A DNA stretch of 64,000 nucleotides from Chaenocephalus aceratus. Its lineage: Eukaryota > Chordata > Actinopteri > Perciformes > Channichthyidae. Below the pieces are notes generated by a model, which saw nothing but the letters and a program-made list of their open reading frames with translations, ran no database searches and was not told the origin of the DNA. The translations under genes and the position numbers were made by a program. The stretch covers positions 24,148,441 through 24,212,440 of the forward strand of contig CM043798.1 in the NCBI GenBank assembly GCA_023974075.1, in the 5' to 3' direction. Shown here one piece after another: positions 47,363 to 59,900 of the stretch; the first letter of the stretch is position 1, and each line of letters starts with the position of its first letter.

Positions 47363-48690
47363 CTCTGAAAGAATACGCCCATTGGCTACAAATCAATATA
47401 TGATTGGTTGATCAAACTGTCAGTCAAACGTACGCTCTCATTCAGTGCAACGGCCAGGGCATTCGATCAAGGACGTAGAATACCTTGGTTGAAGGATATT
47501 CTAGCCAGAGACCCAGAACAAGATCTGATTGGTTGCTTTATTTTCTAACACAAAACCACTGAAAATGCGTAGTGCATGGTCCGAGAAGGACAAACAAATC
47601 AACGTAACACTGTAATATTACAGATCAACAAACACAGATACGATTCTCATTTATAAATTTAATATACATTTTATTAAATTTTATTTATATAATTAAATCG
47701 ATTTTTTGTTGTTTTATCTGAGTGTTCCAGGGTATTCTCTGATACCTTGAAGGCCCTGACGGTTCGCCACTGAGTTCTACACATTAATATCTGAGGTATA
47801 TTCGTAATTGAATGGTCAGCTATTGGAAATTCTGATTCCATAGATGTGGTCTCCCATCACCCAAAACCCCTGACTATTCTCTCAACTCAGTATTTTACAT
47901 TCTTCAATTTCAGAGAAAGAAATCAGTAATATCTTTAAAAACTACAAGTCCCTTGTCTATCAGCTGTGCACCGCTACCTATCTACCAATTTGATCAAATA
48001 TAAAAGTCAGCTGAATTACTATTGATACTGAAAGGAGACGTATTGTGTGAAGAGAAATTGAAGATGTTGTTTAATTGCTGATATATTTTTGATCCACGTC
48101 ACGTATTCAGTTTCGGTGGCAGTTCTTCCAGTTTGTCCAAAGGTCTTCTAATCAGGGCTTTATAAATAAAAAGAACTACGGGCAGATGTGTAATATTTAA
48201 TGCAGCTATAAACTGATGTGTTTTAGTGGATGAGTACGGCAGATATCACTGTGAAATCATTTGACAGTGAGGGGAATACAGTTTGATTATGAAAACTTCG
48301 AGACCGGAAATACTGTTTTCAACCCGTGAGGGTTGACGCTAACTTTACATAGGGGGAAAGACATACACGTTCTCCTGGCAAGACCTCAAATAATTTTCGT
48401 ATCAAACTGTAGATCCTACACATCCACTGGACGTGGATTCTAAAAGTACAATATACACTTCTCGCTAGAAATCTAATCAAAAAGCATTTTAATGGCCAAA
48501 CTATTCTGCAATTTAGGATTTTCCAGAGAGGGTTATTTGTGAATATACAACCCTCCGGAGTGTTTGCAATTGCCGCAAATTGTTGTTTCTTACACGACCA
48601 CTAGAGGTGCTAAACTTTAAAACGTGACTATAGGTCGTAGTAAGCTGCTGAACAATGGACCTATTTGGTCGTATGAGTTGGAGGACTTGT

Positions 48691-50752
48691 TGTTAATTCA
48701 ATATATTAATTCAAGACATTACAACAAATTTATTTAGCAAACAATAATATGAATATTAAATAATTTAATGTAATGTTTCATTTTTCTCAGGGTATGTTGT
48801 GTTTTTCCGTTTGTCAGGAGGTTTATGGAAAAACTTCTGGATTGTTATTTCAGTTTACTTGGAAGAAATGTGTAGCATGTGCCAAGGAAGAAAAAGTTTA
48901 GTTTGAAGAACCATGTGAGCATTATTTTGTTATAGGTGTTAAATATGAAGGCTGAGTGGAAAATGGCATTGCCTAGCAATGCGATGACGACATCTCACTA
49001 TAGGTTAGGACGACATCATCAGTCAGCGTAATTGATGCAGATCCAACAATAATAAGCAAGCTAGTGGCACATACTTATGTAATGATTAGCACCAGCAAAA
49101 ACATAAATCCACTTTATCCATAGCTTGAGGCTTCAAGTACATTTCATTTATGCAACCTAAAATGTCCTCCAAATAATACTAACCTGTGTTTGTACGTGAG
49201 TGTGTTTGGGCATATGCTTCAGTGAAGCGTGCTGTACTGCATGTATGTGGGTGTAGGCCTACGTATTTAATCTCTTCAACCCAACCATGTGATAACATAT
49301 GGGCTGACTTCAGGCACCACGACATGGTTGTAAAAAGACTGATTTATGATGTGGGGTGCTTGCGTGTCTGCTTGCATGTTGTGCGTTTTCATTTGTGTGC
49401 AGGTGTGTGTGTCCTATCATATGTTCGTGAAGCCCTGGATCAGCTGTCAGATCAAAGTGTGGAAGATCATTTGTGGCATATTTTGAACTATGGTGTATAT
49501 GAAAGAGCACTCATAATGATAAATAATTTGCATAATGTCATAAAGGGCACATTATAATACGTTTCAATGCCTTAATGCAATAACCACCATTCAAATTACG
49601 AAAGACAGAGGGTGTCGTATGATGTGCAGATTGTAAAACCCCTTTAGAGCAAATTGTGATGTGATATTGGGCAAAATATGTAAAATTGACTGATTCTATC
49701 AGACTCTGACAATAAGACATTTATTGCTATCGTCAAAATAACCCATTACAACATGATCAATATACAAAGTGTAGCTAACTTCCTCAATTATATATTATTA
49801 TTATTTGTATGAGAATTCTTCAAATATTATTAGTGATATATTTGTGGCCTGAATTACTAAATTGTTTTGCACAGTATAATAAAACATTCAAAGAAATATA
49901 CAATGGGAGAAAGCCATTTGTCATAACAGTGCCTCTTTTCATGAAATTAATGTGATTCACAAACCAACATCTGAAAGTAAAAAAAACAAAAAAAAACAGA
50001 TACAATTCCTAACATTACGATCATCATGAAAAACACTACATCTAGTTATAGATTCTTCTGGCTTTTTTCGTTAAAGCATTCAACCCAGGAGGTACATAAA
50101 CACATGGCAAATAATGGAATGTATGAAGGAAGGTGGTAGCACTTCACTTAACAGCATTTCCACCACAAGTAGAGCTACGCTATAGTCTAAAATAAAAAAT
50201 GTGTGCAGGAGAGGAAGGCCATCAGAATCAGAAGAGAGGCTGGTGGATTAGAAGCAACCTGAAGGGTTGGTCATGGCCCACAATTTTATTTTTAAAGCAC
50301 AAATTGGTCACGATGCATAAGTAAGTTGCTTTTATAACAGAGGTTTTTTTCTTATTTGAGCATCAAAAACAATGTTTTCTTTATTAATACTGATAATTCA
50401 AATCAAACCAATGGCTATAACATGAGATTGAGCGTGTACAAGCTATAATGGAGCTGTGAGAACAGAGTTTTTTTCTTAAAAAGGGTGACTAAATACAGCA
50501 TTCAAGTTAACTTAAAGAAATAAAGAACTGCATCATTTTAGTTTTAATGAAAGTTAGATCAACAAGCCTGTTATTAATGGAATGTTTTTGGACAAGGACT
50601 CCATGGAACACATGAACCTTAAAGTGTATAAATAGATATAACATAATCTGAAACTAGCTACGTGTGTCATATATCTGTTTGTGCAGTAATACAAGCAATA
50701 CTTTTAAACAGAATTGAATGCAGGAACAAATGGAAAATGAGACAAGAGAAGG
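48691..50752. other. Unassigned AT-rich sequence
   Basis: No gene or bounded repeat is seen. The frame at 49186-49557 is open for 123 codons but shows no domain and its composition (many Cys/Val from TGTGTG-type sequence) suggests chance. Confidence 0.5.
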
Positions 50753-51956
50753 GTCGGAAGCAGTTGCGGCCGGCCCATAGGGGCGCTAGGGGCGCCACCC
50801 ACCTCCCCCCCTCTCTTACATTAAAAATTAAAAAAAATTAAAAATATATATTTAAAATATATATATTTTTATTTATTTTTAATAAACAAGGTAAATATTA
50901 TAGAATGGTATCAGTAAAAGTATAATCTACAATAAAATCCCGTTTAAAATTGTGTGACGATGTCTAAAGTTACTGATAAGTCACATGTTTCCTGCCTGGC
51001 CTTGCCCGTGTATCATTACCCTGCGCCCAGACGAGAGTGCAGCAAGTGCAGCAGAAGCCAACTGTTGCTATTTTTAAACTATGCCGCCAAAACATAATTT
51101 CAGCCAATCAGCATCGTCAAATCTGATGGTCACAGGGCGCCTATGTCAGCGGACTCGTATCCAAGGAGACAAAACAGGAAGCTGTCATTCACTCTGGAAG
51201 TTATCATTAGCAGCTAATGAAAACTCAGTTTTTGACATAAAAATGGAATTATGGATTATCAATACTTTTTTCAAAGTGATAGACACATTGGATTAACCTA
51301 TGGATTAACCTTCAGCCGCGTTTTTCTCGTTTTTGATCAGAATAACAGCAAAAGGTGAGCATATCTCCGTGTTTTGCTACCCTAAAGCTACGTCGTGTGA
51401 TGTCTGTATTTGCTTCCCCTGTCGCGAGTTCTGATCGCTCAGTGATGATACTTATATTTCTAGAATCTGTGGAATCTCAGCTTGTTTGCTAAGCTTGTTT
51501 GTGCATATCCGATAAGTATATCGATTGATTTATACCTAAAGTGCGTTAGCATTTTTTTCGCTCAGGGCTCATTTAGACGCTTCTTGTGAGACTTGTGTTT
51601 TGTTTCGGTAACATGGTTCATATCATCAGTTTACTGTAGCTGAGTTTCTTCATGTTAAAGAGCAGGACACATGAATAGTTTATTACATTTAAGAAGCCCT
51701 GAGACACAGTTTTGTGAGAAAAAAAACGGGGGGAAAAAAGCCCCCTTAAAGGGGAAAGGAAACACCATTACAGCTATAATATTCCCGGTAGTTTATTCAT
51801 TTTACAATGGATATTGATCGTAATATTATTGTATATGATATTACTCGCCAAAAGAAAATGAATTATCCGCCGGCCGGGTGGGGAATTCCGGGACCAGGCC
51901 GCTGCCATTAGGGGAGTCCCCCAAATGGTTGACGTCACTGTGTGGAATATAGAACC

Positions 51957-52243
51957 CCCATGGGCGGACTTCCTATCCCACAGGCACATAGATCTCCCCA
52001 AGGGCTGACTTCATATGCCACAGACACATTGAGCCCTCTGGACCGACTTCATATACCACAGACACAGAGCTCCACGTGGCTGACTTCATACATGTATACC
52101 ACAGACACAGAGCTCCATGGGCTGACTTCATAGTACCACAGACAGAGCTCCACGGGCTTCTTCATATACCAACAGACACCAAGCCCCCGGGCTGACTTCA
52201 TATACCACAGACACATTGAGCCCACAGGCTGACTTCATATATA
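51957..52243 (+). repeat. Minisatellite, 37-42-bp unit
   Basis: The unit is roughly GGGCTGACTTCATATACC, then ACAGACACAGAGCTCCAC, repeated about seven times with variable length. Starts of GACTTC fall near 51968, 52007, 52045, 52082 and 52124. It sits beside the 3' end of the THAP frame. Confidence 0.85.
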
Positions 52244-52358
52244 CGACATATTTTTCCCCTGATAAATTAATAAGGTCACACTGTGTCAGTAAATACATGT
52301 GTGAGCTAGTAATCTGGTAATGCTGCAATATTTATCTCTCTCTCGGCAGCTGAAGCAG

Positions 52359-52893
52359 CTAGTTTGGTGGCTCGAACTTCACGTTTTGTTGACACTGGTT
52401 GTCATTGTCTTGCGCGGCCGACGTGCTGGGACGGTCGGTGTTCCCGACTGCATACGATGAGAAATCGAATATTGTGGGAACAGATCCTGGCTTCGAATCC
52501 GATGTTTTGTATTGAACCAGGCATTCAGACTCATCAAACATCATTTTGTGGACATAATCGTCATTTCTAAACTGTTCGCTGCACACACGTGCGTACTGAG
52601 TCAGCGGCGGATCGGACCGTTTCATGGAAATAACCCATGCTTTGAGCAGCTTCTCATCCTTTAGTGGCAAGCCTATGGAAATGTACTTCTTCCTTCTTTG
52701 TATAAAAACCATTTGTGCAGCCTGGGGCAATACAATACGCTCCTGACGACGACCGTTTTTCTTTTTTTTGGAAACCACTGGTGCATTGCACGCCATGTTG
52801 TTTGCAGCTGTATTGAGCTTTGGCCCAGGAAGCCGTACCACACAGTGACGTCACTGGGAAAGTCCCGGATCGATTGGAAGCGCCAAAGGTCAT
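52359..52893 (-). pseudogene. THAP-domain protein of the Kolobok-like element, frameshifted
   Basis: THAP is a C2CH zinc-finger DNA-binding domain found in Kolobok and P-type transposon proteins. In one frame the remnant shows YCIAPGCTNGFYTKKEEVHFHRL. After a frame change near 52680 it continues LLKAWVISMKR, TQYARVCSEQF and GSVPTIF, matching the C-x(4)-C start, the W helix, the C-x2-H position and the AVPTIF box. The usual His is Gln here (CSEQF), so zinc binding is probably lost even apart from the frameshift. A low-complexity acidic tail ends at a stop at 52359. Confidence 0.78.
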
Positions 52894-53186
52894 TAGGCGC
52901 GTATTTCAAAAAATAAATTTGCGTATCTTGATCGTTTACATTGGAAAATAGACTAGATAAATACATTTCCTTAATGGGAAAATTGTCGCATGGAAAGCAG
53001 TTTGAAAAGTGTTTCCATTTCCCTTTAACAGGTTCAATGGGAAAATAAATCATTTTAAGTAATTTTGAGTGTTCCCAAAGCCCCGGTGTTCTGCAGTTTG
53101 TGTGGGCCTACTGTACTGTTGCACAGTTTTATGCTGTAGAAAACTATGTCCAGGACAAGGTGTGTTTGGAAGTTTTGGAAGATTCA

Positions 53187-53655
53187 TGTCAGGATTATTT
53201 TGTCCATGTCACGTTTCTATGTCTAGGTGTGGGTGTTTTTTCCGTTCTCCTTGTCATGTTTCCTCCCCTGTACAGTATATTGTCTGGTCTCTTTTCCCTG
53301 TGTTTTCTTGTCTGTCGTTAGTTTCCCTAGTGTGTCTAATTTCATGATTGTTCCCACCTGTGTCTAGTTACCCTGTGTTTAAATTCCCTGTCTCCCAGTG
53401 TTCAGTGTCAGTTCGTTATTGTCTCTTGCCATGGTCAGGTCTATGCTTTTTTGTGATCAAGAATAGTTTTTGTTCCTCACTATGTGAGCGATTTTCCTTT
53501 TTGGTCTCATTTTTTGTCATCTCATCCTGAGATTAGTTTAGTGACCTTTTTTGTTCATCGTGTTTTTTTTGGAAAAATAAAGTTCTTACCATACTTTACC
53601 TCTGTCTCCCTGTCTGCAATTGGGTCCAACATCCTAAGTGCCTGAGATCGTAACA
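53187..53655 (+). mobile_element. Solo LTR related to the LARD-like element
   Basis: It starts TGTCAGGATTATTTTG and ends TGAGATCGTAACA, and is flanked by ATTCA (53182-53186 and 53656-53660). Aligned to the minus strand of the LTR at 44411 it shares ATGTCACGTTT-CTATGTCT, TATTGTCTGGTC, GTCGTTAGTTTCCCT and GTGTCTAATTTC, but it is clearly diverged. A poly(A) signal AAAATAAAG lies near 53575. This is an older member of the same LTR family in opposite orientation. Confidence 0.87.
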
Positions 53656-53728
53656 ATTCATAGCTAACCACACTGAAGATTTATGGAGGTATTGATCAGT
53701 CTTCTCATATTTGTAAGTCTCAATTTGT

Positions 53729-53779
53729 CCTCCCCCCCCCCCCCCTTCCCCCCCCCCCCCCCCCCCTTTCCCCCCCCCT
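53729..53779 (+). repeat. C-rich homopolymer tract
   Basis: Runs of C broken by single or triple T. Length here may be unreliable because of sequencing. It lies inside the hAT-like element. Confidence 0.85.
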
Positions 53780-53927
53780 CTAACAGCACCAGAAGTCATA
53801 ATTTAGGGGCCTTTTCTCATTTTTTTTTTTAACGGGGAACATCCCCCCGGACCTCCCTAGTATTGTTTGGTCACCAATTCCACAGCCCCACCTAAAATAT
53901 TTTCCACCAGCCGCCACTGGTCGGAAG

Positions 53928-56900
53928 GGTAACTTTAAAAAGTATTCAAATAAAATGACCAATGATCTATTGAACATGTATTCTGTAACCTAATCCAAGT
54001 TTTACAATCAAGAAGTTACTTAACTGAATTGCTTTTCATTATGTTTGGATTACCTTGACACCAAATGTGTAAAAAAAGACGAGATAAAGGGAAACAAATA
54101 TATATTTTGGCATATAAGTGTATCAAGATAGTACAAGTAGCATCATGCTTAATTTACACTACTGGGATAAACGTTTACTCACCTTTAATAATGAAGGAGA
54201 GTGTAATATTTAGTTTATTTGCTGTGAAAATGTTACCACTGGAATGAGGTAATTTCTTGGAACATTTTCACTCCATATAAATTAAATCTTACAATCTCCC
54301 TCATTATTAAAGGTGTTGGTGAACTTTTACATTCTCATTTGCTTTAGGTAATTCTGGTTGTCTCCATACTAAAGTCATTGTTACCTTTTCAATTTCTACT
54401 CATCCCTTTTACAGCACTTCCCCTGCCTCAGGTTTTTCCTCCTCTACATCTCACCCATGATTTTTGAGAGGAGAAATATGCTTTGCAAATCACAGGAATG
54501 GGGCTTGCTGATGTAGAATGACATATGGTTCTCTCCATACATCATAAAAGCCTGCAAGGTGTCTTCCACTGCCAGATTAGTAGCTTCTGTAGTCCTTTTT
54601 CACACTTTTTGTCCCCATAGGGAGCTTGTTAAAATAGTATGGATCCAAATAGGGTTTTCTACATTATGTGCTTGTTTCATTGCTGACTATTTCAATAATT
54701 TTAATCAACAGCTGAATTAGGTCTTGCTGTTACATTATATTGCATTTGTATATTCATTATGTGCATGTTAATAATGGAAATTGTAGCTGTTAATGTACTG
54801 TTGGACCCAATCCAGTGTAGAAAAGCATTGCAATTGCCATGAAACTGGTCGTTTGTATGGTCCTTTCAGGAGTTTGTGGCATTTTTAATTGCTTTTGCCC
54901 AAAGGCAATATAGTGGCTTTTGTGTGACATCTCAGTTATCTGTGCTTCCAAGTCCCCCACAGAGTTACAGGTGTGTCTCTTTCATTGTTCCATAGGGCAC
55001 CATAGTGGTGTTATTTGCTTTTATCGACAACCCTCTAGATGCCAGTTTTGCTTCATTGCCTCCATTTTCTCCCACTCAGGACTGTCAACAGTGAAGAAGA
55101 GAGACCTTCTGGAAATATATTTGTTTTTCCAGATATTTTTCTGCAGCAGGTGGGACCACATGTTGTACAGTAGTGTGGGTAAAAATAGAAGACAAAAAAA
55201 TAGCATTTAACATTTTGGAAGTAAATCATCCATGTGGCACAAAGCGGACTGTCACAACGATGAGCTGTGAAGCAATTTAAGCAAAGTAGCCTTGTCGCGA
55301 CTCGTGTGTGTCATCAAGTGATGCTCAATGCCCAAATTAACATTTGAAAGATCCTGAACAGCAATATGATTTAATTATTTTATCCAATTTACAAGTGAGA
55401 GGATCAACTAAGAAAAGCCATGGTAGTCTCTCAACCAGCTTGGATGGTAAAGCACTCTACTGTAGGAACCATGCACTATCTATAGTGCCTGAAACCATTA
55501 AAGCGTAAGGGTTGCCGACAGACGCTGTTTCAGCATTTGTCCCCAGTGGATGACTTTTACAGGAATGAAGAGGATGACTTCTTCGAACGCAGTATTCCTT
55601 TTCTCCCCAATACAACCCAGGTCATTACAGTATACTGCTATTTATATTTACTTGGGATTTTACCATAACATGAAATGACACTGTTTCATGTTGATACATG
55701 CAGCCAGAAAATAGGGCAAAACAATTTTTTACTTTTTATTTTAGAGGACATTCTCTTTTTACATTTTTCATTTGGTGTTTTCAGCCTCAAGGCAGTGGTT
55801 AAGTTGAGCATAAGGACAGGGCAAGACGAGCGCTATGGGGGAAAAATGTTACACAACTTAATCCCCCTTTTTTTGTCTGTTTCTGTCCTTTCTCGAGGGC
55901 TTATCAGCAGGCAGGGGCAGACAATCTGTCTGTCCATGCTGTCTCTGCTGGGAACCACATCCTAATAACATATCTCATTGTGAAAGTTTCTCTTATTGAA
56001 AATGGTAACAATCAAGCACAACAAACAGTTGCCTCCCCTATGCCCATGACGATTTAACTCAACCTCATCCTTGCCGTTCCACTGCTTTCACTGATCGAAT
56101 CAGTTTTCTCTGGAAACCTTCCTTGATTGCTTTAAAGATCCTCCATGGAAACAGGATGCTGGTTCCTGCAGAGTTTGTATTCTTGTGAGATGATAGCTTC
56201 CCTGTGAGAAAATAGCTCCAGAGCAAATATGTGTTTAATTAACTTACACTATAGGATGTAATTAAATAGAAGAGATTTGGGCTATTGGCCTTGTGCCATC
56301 AAATATTCAGGGAAATTAACCTTTTCAAAATGCTTGATCGTATCACCGATCTGGAGTTTTTTTGTCAGCGCATACAAGGGCCAGTTCTGGTTCCCAGAGA
56401 CAAACTCCATTATCTTAACTGTAGGGAAAAGATGAATAGCAAATAAGGTTATATAGGTTTGATGTAGGACAGTACAGCGGCCCAATATATAGCACTGGTG
56501 AAAATCTCCTTTAAGTGTGAATTTTGTTGGTTTTTACTTTTAGTTTTAACACAGCTTTCAGATGTAGTCATCAAATAATGCATGCCATTCTCTTTGGGAT
56601 ATAACCATTTTCACAGTCTGTAAACCTTTACCAAATTCAAACTAAGCACTCCATGTTTGGCCTCAAAAAAGAATATAATGTATCACGAAGGTTGACTGGG
56701 AGTTGACTTATTTTTCTAAAAGCAAGATAGAGAAGATTAAATGTGTTCTAAAACGGTTCACCTGTTGTTCAGGATTTGCAGAGATTCCAGCTTCTACTGC
56801 GAAATAAGCAGGTGTGAAAACTTAATTGGATTTATGGTTTGGTACAGGTCCAGATAGAAAGCACAGCACAGTGTGAAAAAACACATAAGTCGGTAAAGCA

Positions 56901-59900
56901 TCAATACATCACCATGAGGCACACTCACACAGCTCTGAAAATACTGTACATTCATCCCCCATCAAGACAATTATAAAGTGAACAGTAGAAAAGTGTGCAG
57001 GTTGAATTCTTTTTAATAGGAAACTTTTCGCTTCAACGTATTGATTGGTTTACGTTTCCATCAAAATATAGGTTTCAATCCATGTATGGCTCAGTCCATG
57101 CAACACAAAGGTTTGAAACTGGCCTACATTCCCTCATGTGATCCCCCTTTTAAATATATCTGTTTAAAAAGGTCTAAACAGTCCCAACATTTTTTTAAAT
57201 TAGCTAGTTTATAAATATTCTTCAAAGTTAACTTATTTGTATAAAGTAAAACATATGAAGTTTAAGAAAAAAGTGCAGATCTAAATAATATCATGTTGTA
57301 TTTGACAACAATTTCAAATACTTCCCATGCAACGCAATAGAAAACAATATATTTCTAACTATGTTTTGGTGTTAACTAGTACTCGTGACAGTCTGCAAAT
57401 AAAGCAATAGAGTCACTAATGTATGCAACAGTTATTAATAGCAAACACACAGTCAGATTTAGCTAAAGATAGCTAATCCCTCTTTACTTAACTCTAAATC
57501 TTAGTTGAATCCACAACGATACATTTCAGCCATCTGAAGTATAGAGCCGGGATTTTATTCAGTGTTACACATGTCTGTACACAATGCATTGCTCTGTCTT
57601 CCCACTTGCTGATCGATGTGTGGAAATCCCCAAAGACCTCAGTGACCAGAGAGCTGTGACCTTCCAGACTCTGTAGTAACACTCCTACTGGTAGTGCTAA
57701 CACGGCACACTCCCTTTGGTGCCAACAGTGCCTACAGCTACAATATCTTCTGTTGTTGTACCACAGCTTCGTGAAAATGAAGAGAAGACCAACGCATGCT
57801 GGTGATCATGCTGCTTCCTCTGTACATGTGGAAATAATCAGACATTTTGGTCGCAGGACTTTCATCTGGGTGGCTACTGCTACAGCCACAGCTTTGAAAT
57901 GCCCTCCAGCGAAGAAGAGTGCTGGCTAGATAGTGTCACTTTCCATTACCCGCCATGCCTGCCTTCCTAAAATAAGAGAGGACGCCTCTGTAAACATTGT
58001 AGGGGACCTTGGGAAGACTGCCAGCAGGAGCATAAATATAAAAATAAAGATTGCAGGTTGGTAGATGAAAGAAGAAATGATCAATCAAGAAAAGAGAAGG
58101 AAATAAATGATAGTTGCTTCCTGTTTCTCTATCTGACCTCATATGGCCACATGTGGGGTTGTTGGGTTCAGATCCTGGACGATAATGAGATTATCTAAAC
58201 TTTAAAGGGTTCATACCAATGTCTGCATTGCTTTGGCTGTTACCCTCGATGTTTACTGGTTACTTAGATAAGGGAAGACAACTGAAAGGCAAAACAAAAC
58301 CTCACAAACCTTAAATTATTTTGTTCAAATTCAAAAGTGTGGCTTTTTAAATACCTTACGACAGAGAAACAGCCTAACGGTGAACGACTGACCGACCAAC
58401 CAATATTGTATTTGCTATGCGAGTAATGGAAAGTGCTACACTGCGCATGGCCAGAGAGAGAAAGACAGTCAGAGAGAGACAGGGAAATAACTGTTAACTG
58501 TGCAGCCAATATCGCTGTCCTTTTTCTACTCTGCTCTGTGTGGCCTTGTGTGCTAGCGGTAATCAATGTTTGCCACTAGTTATCTGTGGAGCCACATCCT
58601 GAGTGCTGGCTCAGGGAGACTCCAAGGTCAATGTGCAGTTCACACAGGGTTACACCACAGCTGCTCATGTACACAAGCAGATGCACACTCCATAACAGGA
58701 TCACTCGGGTTGTAATCTGATTGGCTGATTGCCCCCAGGAAGTGATGGGCCCTCATAATCTCCATGCAATCTGTAACAGCACAGAGTGGAGATGCATTGC
58801 ATCTAAACATTGCTGTTCTGACAGAAATGTGTGTTGACATTTATTTGGTGAAAGGGAGGGAGTCACACAATAGACACTGCAGCCACACACAGCAAGGGAA
58901 CGTGTTGTGGTGATTGTTGCAGCAATTTATGGGATACATGTGATTCTTCTGCTTCCACAAAGGTGTTTCCACATGTAGCACAGCTTTTTTATATCCATGT
59001 TTTTGTCTTGATGAATCTATGCACCTCTTGTACTTAGTTTCTGTGCATCTGAATGAAGAGTTTTTAATGTGTTTCAATTCAATTGTATCAACATCCCATG
59101 TTAAATGTCTGGCTTAGCTTTTTTAATGCATGGAATGAGAATAATACGTCAGTGAGTTATTTTTAAGTCTGAGGTTTTCACTTTCCATGCGTTGTTTGTT
59201 TCCACTCGGCCTCTCCTGTCACACATGAGCACAGGCGTGTTTGGTTTGACAGCAGTTTCCTTTCGCCCCAGCAGTCCAGAGTAACAAATCAAAACCCTTC
59301 AAGGGGAAACAGCCCATAAGGTTTACAATAAAAGAAGATTTTTTTGTAACCCTCTTTGAGATATGCTTATACACAAACACAGACTCTTGTGCCATTGAGC
59401 AAGACCCTATACTCCTGACCGCTTCAGTGGAGCTACTCGATGGCCAGCAGATCAGACTGGGCAGCTTCCAGTCTAAATGTGTAACTGTGTCAATGTAATC
59501 CTGAAAAAGACCGGATTGAATTATTGAAACTTCTCTAAATAAAAGTCTATAGAGTCAGATCAGTCTCAATATTATTGAATGAATGCAGAAGCATTCCAAA
59601 CTGCATTTTCAGGATTTAAATATAAATCATTCCTTCCACAAACATGTCTTTTAAGGTGAAAATAGAATCAGCATATAAATAAATACATTTCATGAATATA
59701 TTTCTGATGCAAATGTCTTGTTTTACATAAATATAATAGAAATGTGCTAATATATTTATTTAAAAGAACATTTATGTACAAACCATTAAACCTGTATTTC
59801 CAAACTGCTTTTGGTGTGTGAAGTCCTCTAAATAGAGATTACTAATCGCTGTTAATGATCTCCACATCAGCTCATACTGTACTGTATGTGGTGCTCGGAA

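Larger units (their letters stand above)
43584..47772. mobile_element. hAT-like element with CAGTGGCGAACCGT ends
   Basis: The left end CAGTGGCGAACCGT is matched by ACGGTTCGCCACTG at the right. The 8-bp duplication AGTTCTAC flanks both (43576-43583 and 47773-47780). The host E3 sequence continues across. After removing the MITE and LTR element inside, only about 0.7 kb remains, with no transposase, so it is non-autonomous. Confidence 0.82.
43025..48690 (+). mobile_element. E3: fourth copy of the E1/E2 core, with nested insertions
   Basis: 43025-43180 matches E1 near 19085-19290 (TATATTTCTATCA, GACCTTCTACTT, AACGTGCTTTAACCACTAGG). 43240-43400 and 47781-48340 match the E2 core in reverse (TAATAACTTTGTATTATTAG, AAAGGAGACGTATTGTGTG). 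48480-48510 matches the E2 arm (AAGCATTTTAATGGCCAA). The right end may be near 48685 (TATGAGTTGG). The left end is not found. A 4.2 kb hAT-like element interrupts it at 43584. Confidence 0.6.
51750..53024 (-). mobile_element. Kolobok-like DNA element carrying a THAP gene remnant
   Basis: The ends AGGGGAAAGGAAACACC and the complement of AGGGAAATGGAAACAC are inverted and flanked by TTAA on both sides (51746-51749 and 53025-53028). TTAA targets are used by Kolobok and piggyBac. The THAP-domain frame inside favours Kolobok, whose members are known to encode THAP proteins. The Kolobok transposase itself is absent, so this is a deletion derivative. It also contains a 37-42-bp minisatellite. Confidence 0.72.
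50761..53919. mobile_element. hAT-like element with nested insertions
   Basis: The left end CAGTTGCGGCCGG matches the complement of the right end, CAGTGGCGGCTGG, at 11 of 13 positions. A perfect 8-bp duplication GTCGGAAG flanks the pair (50753-50760 and 53920-53927). Removing the Kolobok-like element and solo LTR leaves about 1.4 kb without a transposase. The right-end sequence is reminiscent of other fish DNA elements, but the 8-bp duplication favours hAT. Confidence 0.72.

Noticed and set aside
45990..52243. CRISPR-like arrays (regular repeats at 46515-46680 and 51957-52243)
   Set aside because: Units abut without unique spacers and the genome is eukaryotic; these are minisatellites.
53069..53530. 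Open frames with hydrophobic, membrane-like composition
   Set aside because: They lie within the solo LTR at 53187-53655; the T-rich LTR produces Phe/Leu/Val-rich chance frames.
57494..57703. Possible host exon on the minus strand (SLEGHSSLVTEVFGDF...SKWEDRA)
   Set aside because: It reads like protein and has a TACAG acceptor-like site, but I see no good donor, no neighbouring exons and no family I can name.
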